The notes beneath the pieces are model-generated. The model was given only the letters and a program-made list of their open reading frames with translations, made no database searches and had not been told where the DNA came from. Both the position numbers and the translations under genes were made by a program. Below are positions 1-8,118 of a DNA stretch of 64,000 nucleotides, one piece after another. Each line of letters begins with the position of its first letter. Positions within the stretch are counted from its first letter, which is position 1. This DNA is from Chloroflexota bacterium (lineage in GTDB: Bacteria; Chloroflexota; Anaerolineae; Anaerolineales; Villigracilaceae): the NCBI GenBank assembly GCA_016213105.1, contig JACRBN010000002.1, positions 62,001 through 126,000 on the forward strand, read 5' to 3'.

Positions 1-1
1 T

Positions 2-91
2 TCGTCCCTGTCGGGTGTCTTGCAGGGTATGCTGGTGCTGTTCGTCCTCATGGTCGAGGGTGTGCGCCAGCGCCTGATGCGTCGTTCGTGA
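2..91 (+). CDS. BmpA-type ABC transporter permease, C-terminal fragment (partial at window edge)
   Basis: Only the last 29 codons are in the window; they end at TGA 89-91. The hydrophobic tail (LQGMLVLFVLMVEG then a basic RQRLMRR end) resembles the C-terminus of NupP-like permeases, such as the complete paralogue starting at 2072. The next permease gene starts 7 bases after this stop, the usual P-Q permease pairing. It is therefore probably the first membrane subunit of a nucleoside/purine-type importer whose other genes lie upstream of the window. The family call rests on context more than on the fragment. Confidence 0.6.
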   Translation, partial: SSLSGVLQGMLVLFVLMVEGVRQRLMRRS

Positions 92-98
92 GGTGAGC

Positions 99-1097
99 AT
101 GGATACCAACACTATCATCATCGGTTTGGCGGGTGTCCTGGTCGCTGCGGCGCCGCTGCTGTTCGCTGTCATCGGCGAGACCATCTCCGAGCGCGCGGGT
201 GTGACCAACCTGTCCATGAACGGCACCATCCTGCTTTCGGCCATGGGCGGTTTCGCCGTGGCGGTCACAACCGACAGCATCCTGCTCGGCTTTTTGGCGG
301 GGGCAGGCATCGGAGCGGCGGTGGCGCTGATCGTGGCGTTCTCGTCCATCACATTGAAGCAATCCCAGGTGGCGGTCGGTTTCGTGCTGGCGCTGGTCAC
401 GCGCGACCTGTCCTACTTCCTGGGCAATCCCTTCATGGGCCTCGAAGGTCCGCGCCTGCCCGCCTGGGATATTCCCCTGCTGGCGGACATCCCCATCATC
501 GGGCCGCTCTTCTTCCAGCACGACCTGATGACCTACCTGAGCTACGTGCTCATCCTCCTGGCCTGGCTGTGGATCTTCCGCACCCGCCCGGGCCTGATGC
601 TGCAAGGCATCGGCGAGCGCCCGGCGGCGGCCTTCGTGCGCGGCGCGAACGTAAACCTGCTGCGCTATTTCTATACGGTGTTGGGCGGCGCGCTGGTCGG
701 CCTGGCGGGTCCGCTGTATTCGCTCTCGGTCAAGGCGGGCTGGAAGGGCACCATCTCGGGCCTGGACGGCATCGGCTGGATCGCGCTTTCGATCACCATC
801 TTCGGCGGCTGGAATCCCGCGCGGGCTGCGTTTGGCGCGTATCTCTTTGCCCTGTTGCAGTGGCTGGGACTGGTGCTCCAACCGAGCATGCCGGGCGTCC
901 CCTCGCAGGTGCTGCAGGTGGCCCCGTTCCCGCTCATGATCCTGACCCTGCTGCTGGTCAACATCGGCGACGCGGAATGGGTGGGCCGCACCCTGGCGGC
1001 CATGCCCGAAGGCGCGCGCCGCTTTTTCACCAAACTCCTGCGCGCCATGCGGGCCTCCCCGCCTGCCGCGCTGGGTGTGCCCTTCGAATCAGATTAG
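99..1097 (+). CDS. ABC transporter permease, NupQ-like (nucleoside/purine importer)
   Basis: A 332-residue polytopic membrane protein of the BmpA-associated permease family. The N-terminus (PLLFAVIGETISERAGVTNL) is the family signature region. I chose ATG 99 because GAGG at 90-93 sits 5 bases upstream; GTG 93 is the alternative. In the paralogue at 3208 the signature reads NLGVEG, but here it is NLSMNG, so the conserved acidic residue of the motif is lost. It follows a partner permease and ends in a strong terminator. It belongs to a different transporter copy from the one at 2072-6955. The substrate is inferred from family and neighbourhood (purine/nucleoside), not proven. Confidence 0.85.
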   Translation: MDTNTIIIGLAGVLVAAAPLLFAVIGETISERAGVTNLSMNGTILLSAMGGFAVAVTTDSILLGFLAGAGIGAAVALIVAFSSITLKQSQVAVGFVLALVTRDLSYFLGNPFMGLEGPRLPAWDIPLLADIPIIGPLFFQHDLMTYLSYVLILLAWLWIFRTRPGLMLQGIGERPAAAFVRGANVNLLRYFYTVLGGALVGLAGPLYSLSVKAGWKGTISGLDGIGWIALSITIFGGWNPARAAFGAYLFALLQWLGLVLQPSMPGVPSQVLQVAPFPLMILTLLLVNIGDAEWVGRTLAAMPEGARRFFTKLLRAMRASPPAALGVPFESD

Positions 1098-1107
1098 CCT
1101 CTCGACG

Positions 1108-1140
1108 AGTCCCGCCATCCAAAGCGGGACTTGTTTTTTT
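1108..1140 (+). terminator. Rho-independent terminator after the first permease pair
   Basis: Eight-base stem AGTCCCGC (1108-1115) with GCGGGACT (1124-1131), an 8-base loop, then TGTTTTTTT. It lies 11 bases past the permease stop, so it separates this transporter from the GntR gene. Confidence 0.9.
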
Positions 1141-1278
1141 GGTGGAATGCAGCCTGCGTGGGGCGTTTCTCCCAATTTTGTCAGTATAAAAATATGTACT
1201 TTGTCACTAGCTTCCAGATCGTGAACTATTGTACAAAGAAAAGGTCAGACGACTATCCTCCAACCAATCACCCTTTCC

Positions 1279-2010
1279 ATGTCCATTATCCAGTCGAAAA
1301 CGGTTGCCCATCAAGTAGATGAGATCCTCCTGGAAAGAATTCGGGACGGCTCGTATGCTGCCGGCAGCCGTATGCCATCGGAGAGTGAATTGTCCGAGGA
1401 ATTGGGGGTCAGCCGCGCCACCGTGCGGACGGCGCTTGCGAAACTGGCAGCCACGGGTCTTATCATTCGCAAACAAGGGGATGGAACCTACGTGAACGCG
1501 CATGTGCGGGAAGCCAGCGTGCATACTGGGAATTTGTGGGACCTGGTGCAATTGATCGAGGGTAACGGGTACAACTCCTCCATCCGCTCATTGTCCATCG
1601 AGCGGCGCGTGGCAACGGAGCGGGAGGCCCTGGCGCTGGCCCTGGAACCCGGCGATGAATTACTTTCCATGCACCGCCTGTTCCTGGCGGATGGACAGCC
1701 GGTGATCCTGGCGAATAACGTCATTCCATTCAACCTGCTGCGCACCCCGATGGAAAGCATCGACGGCGAACTGCACATCCGCGAAATTTTCCACAGGTAC
1801 TGCCATCAGAAAATCACATTTGCCATCACCGACATCCGCTCCACGGTGATGGATGAGCAGGCGAAGGAATTTTTGGGAGGGGCGGCCGGGCGGGCCATTC
1901 TTCAATTGCAGGTCTCGTTCTATGGCAAGAACAACCTGCCCCTGGCCCTGGGCATGAATTTTTTCGATGATTCGATCTTGCGGTTGAGTTTGGTACAGGC
2001 GTGGAATTAA
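1279..2010 (+). CDS. GntR-family (HutC/UTRA) transcriptional regulator
   Basis: 243 residues. The N-terminal winged helix (about 8-75) has the GntR pattern GSRMPSESELSEELGVSRATVRTAL. The C-terminal half (about 95-240) matches the UTRA effector domain of the HutC subfamily, which binds small metabolites. It lies alone between a terminator and the second permease operon in the same direction, with 61 bases to the next start. It probably controls the adjacent transporter and hydroxylase genes in response to a nucleobase or related ligand (inference). The upstream region contains AGGTCAGACGACT (about 1243-1255), a possible GT-N-AC type half-palindrome, but I could not confirm an operator. The start lacks a strong ribosome binding site. 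Confidence 0.85.
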   Translation: MSIIQSKTVAHQVDEILLERIRDGSYAAGSRMPSESELSEELGVSRATVRTALAKLAATGLIIRKQGDGTYVNAHVREASVHTGNLWDLVQLIEGNGYNSSIRSLSIERRVATEREALALALEPGDELLSMHRLFLADGQPVILANNVIPFNLLRTPMESIDGELHIREIFHRYCHQKITFAITDIRSTVMDEQAKEFLGGAAGRAILQLQVSFYGKNNLPLALGMNFFDDSILRLSLVQAWN

Positions 2011-2071
2011 CCCACCTGTTTTTTATTATCTTCGGAATCCATGATTTGGCGCGGAGGAGGATGAAGTCTCG

Positions 2072-3211
2072 ATGCGATCACGACTGAGCACCCTGTTCGA
2101 CGCTTTACTGCCGGTCATTGCCACGCTGGCCGCTCTCGCTGTGGGGGCGGTGATGCTCCTGTTCCTGGGTATCAATCCCATCCAGGCGTATGGGTCCCTC
2201 TGGCAGGGCGCCTTTGGGAGCAGCAACGCGTTTGCGGAAACCCTGGTGAAGGCCACACCCCTGCTTCTGGTTGCGCTGGGCATCTGCATCTCCTTCCGCG
2301 GCGATGTGATCAACATCGGCGGTGAGGGACAGATGGTCATCGGCGCCATCCTGGCCACCTGGGTCGGCCTGACCTTCACGGATTGGCCGGGCTGGCTGGT
2401 TATTACCCTGTCCATGCTGGCCGGGTTCGTGGGCGGAGCGGTGTGGGGCGGCATTCCCGGCGTGTTGAAGGCCTATTTCAACGTCAACGAAATCCTGAGC
2501 ACGGTCATGATGAACGCCATCGCGGTGCAGTTGATGAACTTCCTGCTGCGCGGACCGATGATCGATCCCTCGCAGGCCCAACTGGCTTCGAAGATCCCGC
2601 AGACCGCGCGTCTGCTGGATGCCTTCCACCTGGCGAGGTTGGTTCCCACCCGCCTGCACATGGGCGCCTTGCTTGCGGTGATCCTCGCCTTCGTGGTCTA
2701 TATCCTGTTGTGGCGCACCACGCTTGGCTATCGCATCCGTGCGGTGGGACAGAATCCCCATGCCTCGCGCTATGCGGGCATCCAGGTTCCGCGTTACATC
2801 GTTCTGGCCCTGCTGCTGAGCGGAGCTTTCGCGGGGCTGGCGGGTGCCGTCCAGGTGTTCGGCGTTAACTATCGCATGATCACCGACGGGTCCGCCTCGG
2901 GCTTTACGGGCAGCGCCGGTTTCAATGGGATCGTGGCGGCCCTGTTCGGGCAGCTGCACCCGCTTTTGTCCATCCCCGCCTCGATCCTCTTCGGCGCGCT
3001 GCTGGTGGGCGCCAACAGCATGCAGCGGGCGATGCAGGTTCCCTCCGCGCTCATCACCGCCCTGAACGGACTGGTGGTGGTCTTCGTCGTCAGCAGTGAG
3101 ATTTGGCGGCACAAAAGGCAAAGGAAGCGCATGGCTGTCGCGGCCCGCGAGGAACCGCCACCCCCATCGGCTGAATCCAAAAAACCAAACCAGGCGGAGG
3201 CAGGCGCATGA
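2072..3211 (+). CDS. ABC transporter permease, NupP-like
   Basis: 379 residues, about ten membrane segments, with the permease signature GDVINIGGEGQMVIGAILAT (residues about 76-95) characteristic of BmpA/Nup permeases. The C-terminus ends in a cytoplasmic basic and proline-rich tail (KRQRKR followed by PPPPSAE). A GGAGGAGG sequence lies somewhat far (about 12 bases) from the ATG. The stop overlaps the start of the next permease by four bases (ATGA), indicating translational coupling. It is the first membrane subunit of the complete importer 2072-6955. Confidence 0.9.
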   Translation: MRSRLSTLFDALLPVIATLAALAVGAVMLLFLGINPIQAYGSLWQGAFGSSNAFAETLVKATPLLLVALGICISFRGDVINIGGEGQMVIGAILATWVGLTFTDWPGWLVITLSMLAGFVGGAVWGGIPGVLKAYFNVNEILSTVMMNAIAVQLMNFLLRGPMIDPSQAQLASKIPQTARLLDAFHLARLVPTRLHMGALLAVILAFVVYILLWRTTLGYRIRAVGQNPHASRYAGIQVPRYIVLALLLSGAFAGLAGAVQVFGVNYRMITDGSASGFTGSAGFNGIVAALFGQLHPLLSIPASILFGALLVGANSMQRAMQVPSALITALNGLVVVFVVSSEIWRHKRQRKRMAVAAREEPPPPSAESKKPNQAEAGA

Positions 3212-4140
3212 TTTCGGAGCTTTTCTCTGTCACTGTTTTGATCGGCATCCTCGCCTCGGGCATTCGCCTGGCGACCCCTTACCTGTATGCCGCCATCGGC
3301 GAGACCTTCGGCCAGAAAAGCGGCGTGTTGAACCTGGGCGTAGAAGGCCAGATGCTGCTGGGATCCTTTGTGGCCTTCTACGTGGCCCTGACGACCGGCA
3401 ACCTGTGGCTGGGCCTGCTGGCGGCCATGCTGGTCGGGGCGATCATGGGGCTGGCCATGGCCTACGTGACCGTCAACCTGCATGCCCAGCAGGGCATCAG
3501 CGGCATCGGCTTCTACCTGTTCGGCCTGGGCATGAGCGAATTGCTCTTCCAGCGCTTCATGGGTACGGTCGAGACCGTCAAGGGCTTTCCCAAGCTCTAC
3601 TTCCCCGGCTTGAGCGACATCCCCGGGATCGGTGAGATTTTCTTCAACCAAAATATCCTGGTGTACGGCGCGTACTTGCTGGTGCCGCTGGCCTGGTTCG
3701 TGTTGAACAAAACCACCCTCGGCTTGAAGATCCGCGCGGTGGGGGAAAATCCAGACGCGGCGGATTCGCTCGGCGTGAGCGTGGCGCGCATCCGTTACTT
3801 TACGATCATTCTGGGCGGGACGCTTTCCGGCATCGCCGGCGCCTCCCTCTCCATCGCCCTGTTGAACGTTTTCCAGCAGGGCATGACCAGCGGCCTGGGC
3901 TTCATCGCCGTGGCGCTGGTGTACTTCGGCGCGTGGCGTCCGGTGGGAGTGCTGGGCGGGGCGCTGTTATTCAGCCTGGTTAACTCGCTGCAATTGTGGA
4001 TACAGGTGTTGGGTATCCCGATCCCCTCCGATATTGCGGTGATGATGCCCTACGTCCTGACCATCCTGGTCCTGGTTGCAACCGTCTCGCGGGTTCGGGC
4101 GCCTTCGGCGCTGACGAAGCCGTTCGAGCGTGGAGACTGA
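3208..4140 (+). CDS. ABC transporter permease, NupQ-like
   Basis: 310-residue membrane protein. It carries the canonical family stretch QKSGVLNLGVEGQMLLGSF near residues 40-58, unlike its divergent paralogue at 99-1097. Start ATG 3208 overlaps the TGA of the upstream permease. It pairs with the 2072 permease to form the transmembrane channel. The solute-binding lipoprotein follows after about 100 bases. Confidence 0.9.
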   Translation: MISELFSVTVLIGILASGIRLATPYLYAAIGETFGQKSGVLNLGVEGQMLLGSFVAFYVALTTGNLWLGLLAAMLVGAIMGLAMAYVTVNLHAQQGISGIGFYLFGLGMSELLFQRFMGTVETVKGFPKLYFPGLSDIPGIGEIFFNQNILVYGAYLLVPLAWFVLNKTTLGLKIRAVGENPDAADSLGVSVARIRYFTIILGGTLSGIAGASLSIALLNVFQQGMTSGLGFIAVALVYFGAWRPVGVLGGALLFSLVNSLQLWIQVLGIPIPSDIAVMMPYVLTILVLVATVSRVRAPSALTKPFERGD

Positions 4141-4240
4141 AAAAGGTTATACAAGGAGGTTTCCCGCAAGGATAAATTCCATGTTCCACTCACGTCCGCA
4201 GTTTTTTGTCGAAACATCTGTGTCAAAGTATAAGGAGAAG

Positions 4241-5239
4241 ATGATGAAGAAGATCGTATGGCTCGTCAGCCTGATTATGGTTCTTTCGATGATCCTGAGC
4301 GCCTGCGGCACCGCTGCCACCCAGGCCCCCGCGGAAAAATTCCGCGTGGCGGTCGTCATGCCCAGCGCCATCAATGACCTGGCCTTCAGCCAGAGCATGT
4401 ACGACGCGCTTGTCCGCATCCAGACTGAGATGGGCGGCCCCGACAAGTTCGAGATCGTCTATTCCGAGAATATGTTCGTGGTGGATGACGCCGCCGCGGC
4501 CATCCGCGACTACGCCACCCAGGGTTTCAACCTGGTGATCGCCCACGGTTCGCAGTACGGTTCGTCCCTGCAGGAAATCGCCCCCGACTTCCCCAAGACC
4601 AGCTTCGCCTGGGGCACCACCGCCGAGACCTTCGGCCAGCCCAACATCTTCGCCTATGAAGCGGCCTCCCAGGAAGGCGGCTACGTCAATGGCGTGATGG
4701 CTGCCACCCTGTCCTCCAGCGCGGTCATCGGCGTGGTCGGCCCGATCGAGACCGGCGATGCCAAGCTGTACGTCGACGGGTTCAAGGCCGGCGTCATGGC
4801 CACCAACCCCGATGCCACGGTCAACGTGAACTACATCGGCTCCTTCTCGGACGTGGCGCTCGCCTCCGAAGCGGCAACCACCCACATCGCCGCCGGCGCG
4901 GACGTTCTGACCGGCACGGCCCAGATGGTGGTCGGCGCAATCGGCAAGGCCGAGGAAGCCAATGCCCTGTGGTTCGGCACCCAGTCCAATCAGTCCTCCC
5001 TGGCCCCCAAGATCGTGGTCGCCAGCCAGGTCTATCACTGGGAAGTTGCCCTGCGCGAGATGATCAGCCTCATCAATGCCGGCACCCTGGGCGGCAAGAC
5101 CTTCACCGCCAACCTGTCCAACGGCGGCGAGGTGATCGAGTTCAACCCCGATTACGCGCTCTCTGCGGATGCCAAGGCTGCGGCTGAAGCCGCCATCAGC
5201 GGCATCAAAGACGGCTCTGTCAAGATCAGCCTGCCGTAG
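4241..5239 (+). CDS. BmpA-family substrate-binding lipoprotein
   Basis: 332 residues. Start ATG 4241 is chosen because AAGGAG (4232-4237) precedes it and a clear lipoprotein signal follows: two lysines, a hydrophobic core and the lipobox LSAC with the acylated Cys at residue 22. The reading frame is open upstream to 4130, but that part has no signal features. The mature part (FRVAVVMPSAINDLAFSQSM, then VIAHGSQYG and the ASQEGGYVNGVMA segment) is typical of BmpA/PnrA solute-binding proteins, which bind purine nucleosides in characterised members. It supplies substrate to the 2072/3208 permeases and the 5387 ATPase. Confidence 0.9.
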   Translation: MMKKIVWLVSLIMVLSMILSACGTAATQAPAEKFRVAVVMPSAINDLAFSQSMYDALVRIQTEMGGPDKFEIVYSENMFVVDDAAAAIRDYATQGFNLVIAHGSQYGSSLQEIAPDFPKTSFAWGTTAETFGQPNIFAYEAASQEGGYVNGVMAATLSSSAVIGVVGPIETGDAKLYVDGFKAGVMATNPDATVNVNYIGSFSDVALASEAATTHIAAGADVLTGTAQMVVGAIGKAEEANALWFGTQSNQSSLAPKIVVASQVYHWEVALREMISLINAGTLGGKTFTANLSNGGEVIEFNPDYALSADAKAAAEAAISGIKDGSVKISLP

Positions 5240-5339
5240 TCACTCCCTTACGCGCATCGCCGCGCGGGACCGTGAAATGCGCACCCGCCTTCTGCTCCAA
5301 CGGACGATGCGACCTGTCAGCAAGTAACTTGATTCTATG

Positions 5340-5372
5340 GGCCGTGGGAGTTCCACGGGGATTCCCACGGCC
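5340..5372 (+). promoter_or_regulatory. Hairpin between lipoprotein and ATPase genes
   Basis: GGCCGTGGGA (5340-5349) pairs with TCCCACGGCC (5363-5372) around a 13-base loop. There is no T-run, and the ATPase ribosome site (TTGAGG) follows directly. Such hairpins downstream of solute-binding protein genes often stabilise the upstream message so the binding protein is made in excess. That role is an inference here. Confidence 0.5.
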
Positions 5373-5386
5373 TTGAGGATGGCACC

Positions 5387-6955
5387 ATGACTGAAGCGAA
5401 TACACTTCCCTCCGGACGAACGCGGATCGACAGCCTCGAAATGCGCGGCATCACCAAACGGTTCCCCGGCGTGCTGGCCAGCGACCACGTGGATTTCGAT
5501 GTGCAGTCCGGCGAAGTCCATGCCCTGCTGGGTGAAAACGGCGCGGGCAAGAGCACGTTGATGAAGATCCTGTATGGGATGTATCGCCCCGATGAGGGCC
5601 AGGTCCTGTTGAACGGACAGCCCGTCACCATCGCTTCGCCCAATGATTCGATCAACCTGGGCATCGGCATGATCCACCAGCATTTTATGCTGGTGCCGAC
5701 CCTGACCGTGGCGGAAAACGTCGCGCTCGGACTGCCATCCTCCCGCGGCCTGCTCACCGACCTCGACCGCGTCTCGAAGCGCATCCTCGAACTGGCCGCC
5801 ATCTACGGCCTGAAGATCGACCCCGACGCCTACGTCTGGCAGCTTTCGGTCGGCCAGCAGCAGCGTGTTGAAATCATCAAGGCCCTTTATCGCGGCGCCG
5901 CCCTCCTGATCCTCGATGAACCGACGGCTGTCCTCACCCCGCAGGAAGTGGATGAGCTGTTCGTTATCATGCATCAGATGGTCAAGGATGGGCACAGCCT
6001 CATTTTCATTTCCCATAAATTGCACGAAGTGGTCGAGATCAGCAACCGCGTCACCGTGCTGCGCGACGGGCGCAAGATCGGAACCCGCCCCACCTCCGAG
6101 ATCACCAAACAGGATCTGGCCAACTGGATGGTTGGGCGCGAGGTCTCCTTCGCCCCGGACCGCGGCAATGTCGAGTGCGGCGGGCCGCGCCTCCAACTCA
6201 AGAACGTCTCCTGCGGCAGCGACCGCGGCACGCCCGGCCTGCGCGGCGTCAGCCTGGATGTTTGCTCGGGTGAGATCCTGGGCATTGCGGGCGTTTCGGG
6301 CAACGGTCAGCGCGAACTGGCCGAGGTCATCAGCGGCCTGCGCAAGAGCACGGACGGGCAGGTCATCCTGGAGGGGCAGGAGATCACGGGGTTGTCCCCG
6401 GCTGAAATCACCGACCGCATGTTGTCCTACATCCCCGAGGAACGCATGCGCGACGGCATGATCAAGGATTTCTCCATCGCCGAGAACATGATCCTGCGCG
6501 AACATGAGAAGAAGCCCTATTCGCGCTCGGGATTCCTCAACCTGGGCGAAATCTCCCGCCATGCCGATGAGTTGATCGCCCAGTTCCACGTCAAGACGCC
6601 TTCGCGTGATACCATGGCCAAGAACCTCTCAGGCGGGAACATCCAGAAGGTTGTCCTGGCGCGGGAGATATTCCGCACCCCGCGCGCCATCATTGCGGCA
6701 CAGCCCACGCGCGGCCTGGACATTGGCGCGACCGAATATGTCCGCGACCAGTTGCTCGAACAACGCCGCAAAGGTGTGGCGGTCATGCTCATCTCGGAGG
6801 ATCTCGATGAGATCCTGGCCCTCTCGGACCGCATTGCGGTGCTGTATGAAGGCCGGGTCATGGATATCGTTCCGCGTGACGAGGCCACACCCGCACGCTT
6901 GGGTTTGCTCATGGCAGGCGTCCACCCCGAAGAGGGCGCGCCTGTTGTAAAATAA
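5387..6955 (+). CDS. ABC transporter ATPase with two nucleotide-binding domains, NupO-like
   Basis: 522 residues with two fused ABC domains, as in NupO/MglA-type sugar and nucleoside importers. The first domain has Walker A GENGAGKST (49-57), signature LSVGQQQR (about 153) and Walker B LILDEPT (about 175). The second domain has a degenerate Walker A (GVSGNGQRE, about 300) and signature LSGGNIQK (about 414). The degenerate second P-loop is normal for this family. It completes the importer with the permeases at 2072 and 3208 and the lipoprotein at 4241. The xanthine-dehydrogenase-type genes follow after about 100 bases, suggesting purine uptake feeding oxidation. Confidence 0.93.
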   Translation: MTEANTLPSGRTRIDSLEMRGITKRFPGVLASDHVDFDVQSGEVHALLGENGAGKSTLMKILYGMYRPDEGQVLLNGQPVTIASPNDSINLGIGMIHQHFMLVPTLTVAENVALGLPSSRGLLTDLDRVSKRILELAAIYGLKIDPDAYVWQLSVGQQQRVEIIKALYRGAALLILDEPTAVLTPQEVDELFVIMHQMVKDGHSLIFISHKLHEVVEISNRVTVLRDGRKIGTRPTSEITKQDLANWMVGREVSFAPDRGNVECGGPRLQLKNVSCGSDRGTPGLRGVSLDVCSGEILGIAGVSGNGQRELAEVISGLRKSTDGQVILEGQEITGLSPAEITDRMLSYIPEERMRDGMIKDFSIAENMILREHEKKPYSRSGFLNLGEISRHADELIAQFHVKTPSRDTMAKNLSGGNIQKVVLAREIFRTPRAIIAAQPTRGLDIGATEYVRDQLLEQRRKGVAVMLISEDLDEILALSDRIAVLYEGRVMDIVPRDEATPARLGLLMAGVHPEEGAPVVK

Positions 6956-7056
6956 ACCACCAATCCATCGGTTCGGTGGTCGCTGAGTGAATCCAGCGGC
7001 GTTGGGCAACCACCCATCGAAAAGTGCCGCCGTCCAGCAGAAAGAGGACACCACCT

Positions 7057-7950
7057 ATGAACCTTTGGCAGGAATACAAACGCCCTGTCTCCGTCACGGA
7101 GGCCGTACAGGCTCTCGCGTCTGCGCCCGGCCCCGCTCTGCCCATCGCGGGCGGAACGGACCTGATGCTCGACCTGCGGCAGGGTAATCATCCCCCCATC
7201 CATACCCTCATCGATCTGACCTTCGTCCCCGAGATGTCCGCGCTCGAACTGCGCGGGGATGAACTCTACGTGGGCGCCGCTGTTTCGGTCAACCGCGTGG
7301 CGCTCGACCCGTTGGCGGCGGCCCACGCCCAGGCCCTGGTCGAAGCCTGCAACCTGATCGCGGGTCCGCAGGTGCGCAACACCGCCACCCTGGGCGGCAA
7401 CGTGGCCCACGCCCTGCCCGCCGCGGATGGGACGATCGCCCTGACCGCCCTGGATGCACAGGCCGAAGTGGCAGGCATTGCGGGAACCCGCTGCATGCCC
7501 TTCACTTCGCTCTTCCTCGGTCCGGGCAAATCGGCCATCGACAAGACCAAAGAGATCATCGTCGGTTTTTATATTCCAATTGCAAAGACCCTAAAGGTTT
7601 CGCAAACCTTTAGGGTCTCCTCGTGCTTCAAGCGCATCATGCGCCCGCAGGGAGTGGCGTTGCCGATCCTGAACTGCGCGGTCTGGCTCGAACGCGAAGG
7701 CGACTTGTTCAAGGATATCCGCATCGCCATCGGCCCGGGCGGCCCGACTCCCTTCCGCGCCACCGAAGCGGAAGCCTTCCTGCGCGGCCAATCCCTCAGC
7801 GACGAGACCTTCGCCCGCGCGCTCGACCTTCTGCTGGAGCAGGCCAAATTCCGCACCAGCGCCCGCCGCGCCAGCGCCGATTATCGCAGGCACATCGTCG
7901 GCGGCCTGCTGAAGGATGTGCTGGACACGGCTTGGTCGAGAGCCATCTAA
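7057..7950 (+). CDS. Molybdenum hydroxylase FAD-binding subunit (CoxM/XdhB type)
   Basis: 297 residues. Start ATG 7057 (MNLWQEYKRP) is preceded by AGAGGA; an in-frame ATG at 7024 has no such support. The FAD-binding motif PIAGGTDLMLDLRQG (about 29-43) and the second motif NTATLGGNVAHALPAADG (about 108-125) are those of the medium subunit of the CO dehydrogenase/xanthine dehydrogenase family. It passes electrons from the 2Fe-2S clusters of the next gene product to its acceptor via FAD. Residues about 177-187 (KTLKVSQTFRV) are encoded by a perfect 15-base inverted repeat at 7586-7618 that looks like an inserted palindromic element. The frame stays open through it. It forms a two-gene unit with the 8119 gene. 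Confidence 0.9.
   Translation: MNLWQEYKRPVSVTEAVQALASAPGPALPIAGGTDLMLDLRQGNHPPIHTLIDLTFVPEMSALELRGDELYVGAAVSVNRVALDPLAAAHAQALVEACNLIAGPQVRNTATLGGNVAHALPAADGTIALTALDAQAEVAGIAGTRCMPFTSLFLGPGKSAIDKTKEIIVGFYIPIAKTLKVSQTFRVSSCFKRIMRPQGVALPILNCAVWLEREGDLFKDIRIAIGPGGPTPFRATEAEAFLRGQSLSDETFARALDLLLEQAKFRTSARRASADYRRHIVGGLLKDVLDTAWSRAI
7586..7618 (+). repeat. Perfect 15-base inverted repeat inside the FAD-subunit gene
   Basis: AGACCCTAAAGGTTT (7586-7600), a 3-base spacer CGC, and AAACCTTTAGGGTCT (7604-7618). The total is 33 bases, a multiple of three, so it keeps the reading frame. Its AT-rich composition contrasts with the GC-rich gene around it. It has the same design (long perfect arms, 3-base loop, no T-run) as the intergenic palindrome at 21430-21460. 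Confidence 0.9.
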
Positions 7951-7968
7951 CATTCCCTGGAAACTTCG

Positions 7969-8097
7969 CTGGTTGAGTAGGCGGTGTTTGTCCGCCGTAT
8001 CGAAACCAGCCATCAAAAGCAAATTTCAAATCAGATGGATGTTTGAAACTGGTGGTCTCGATACGCTCCTCACTTTGTTCGGAGCTACTCGACCACC
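7969..8097. repeat. Double-hairpin intergenic repeat, family 1, copy 1
   Basis: The first half (7969-8009) runs from CTGGTTGAGTAG to TATCGAAACCAG and folds back on itself. The second half (8051-8097) runs from GGTGGTCTCGATACGC to GCTACTCGACCACC. The two halves are inverted versions of the same GGTGGTCGAGTAG/GTATCGAGACCACC unit. Copies 2 and 3 are at 17911-18055 and 19321-19442. It fills most of the gap between the two hydroxylase genes. Confidence 0.85.
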
Positions 8098-8118
8098 GAG
8101 AATTGTAGGAAACATAAC

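Noticed and set aside
1240-1262. GntR operator upstream of the regulator gene
   Set aside because: AGGTCAGACGACT is only weakly palindromic and no second copy was found upstream of the 2072 operon, so no operator is annotated.
5240-6589. 449-codon minus-strand open frame opposite the Nup ATPase
   Set aside because: Antisense shadow of a gene with clear Walker motifs.
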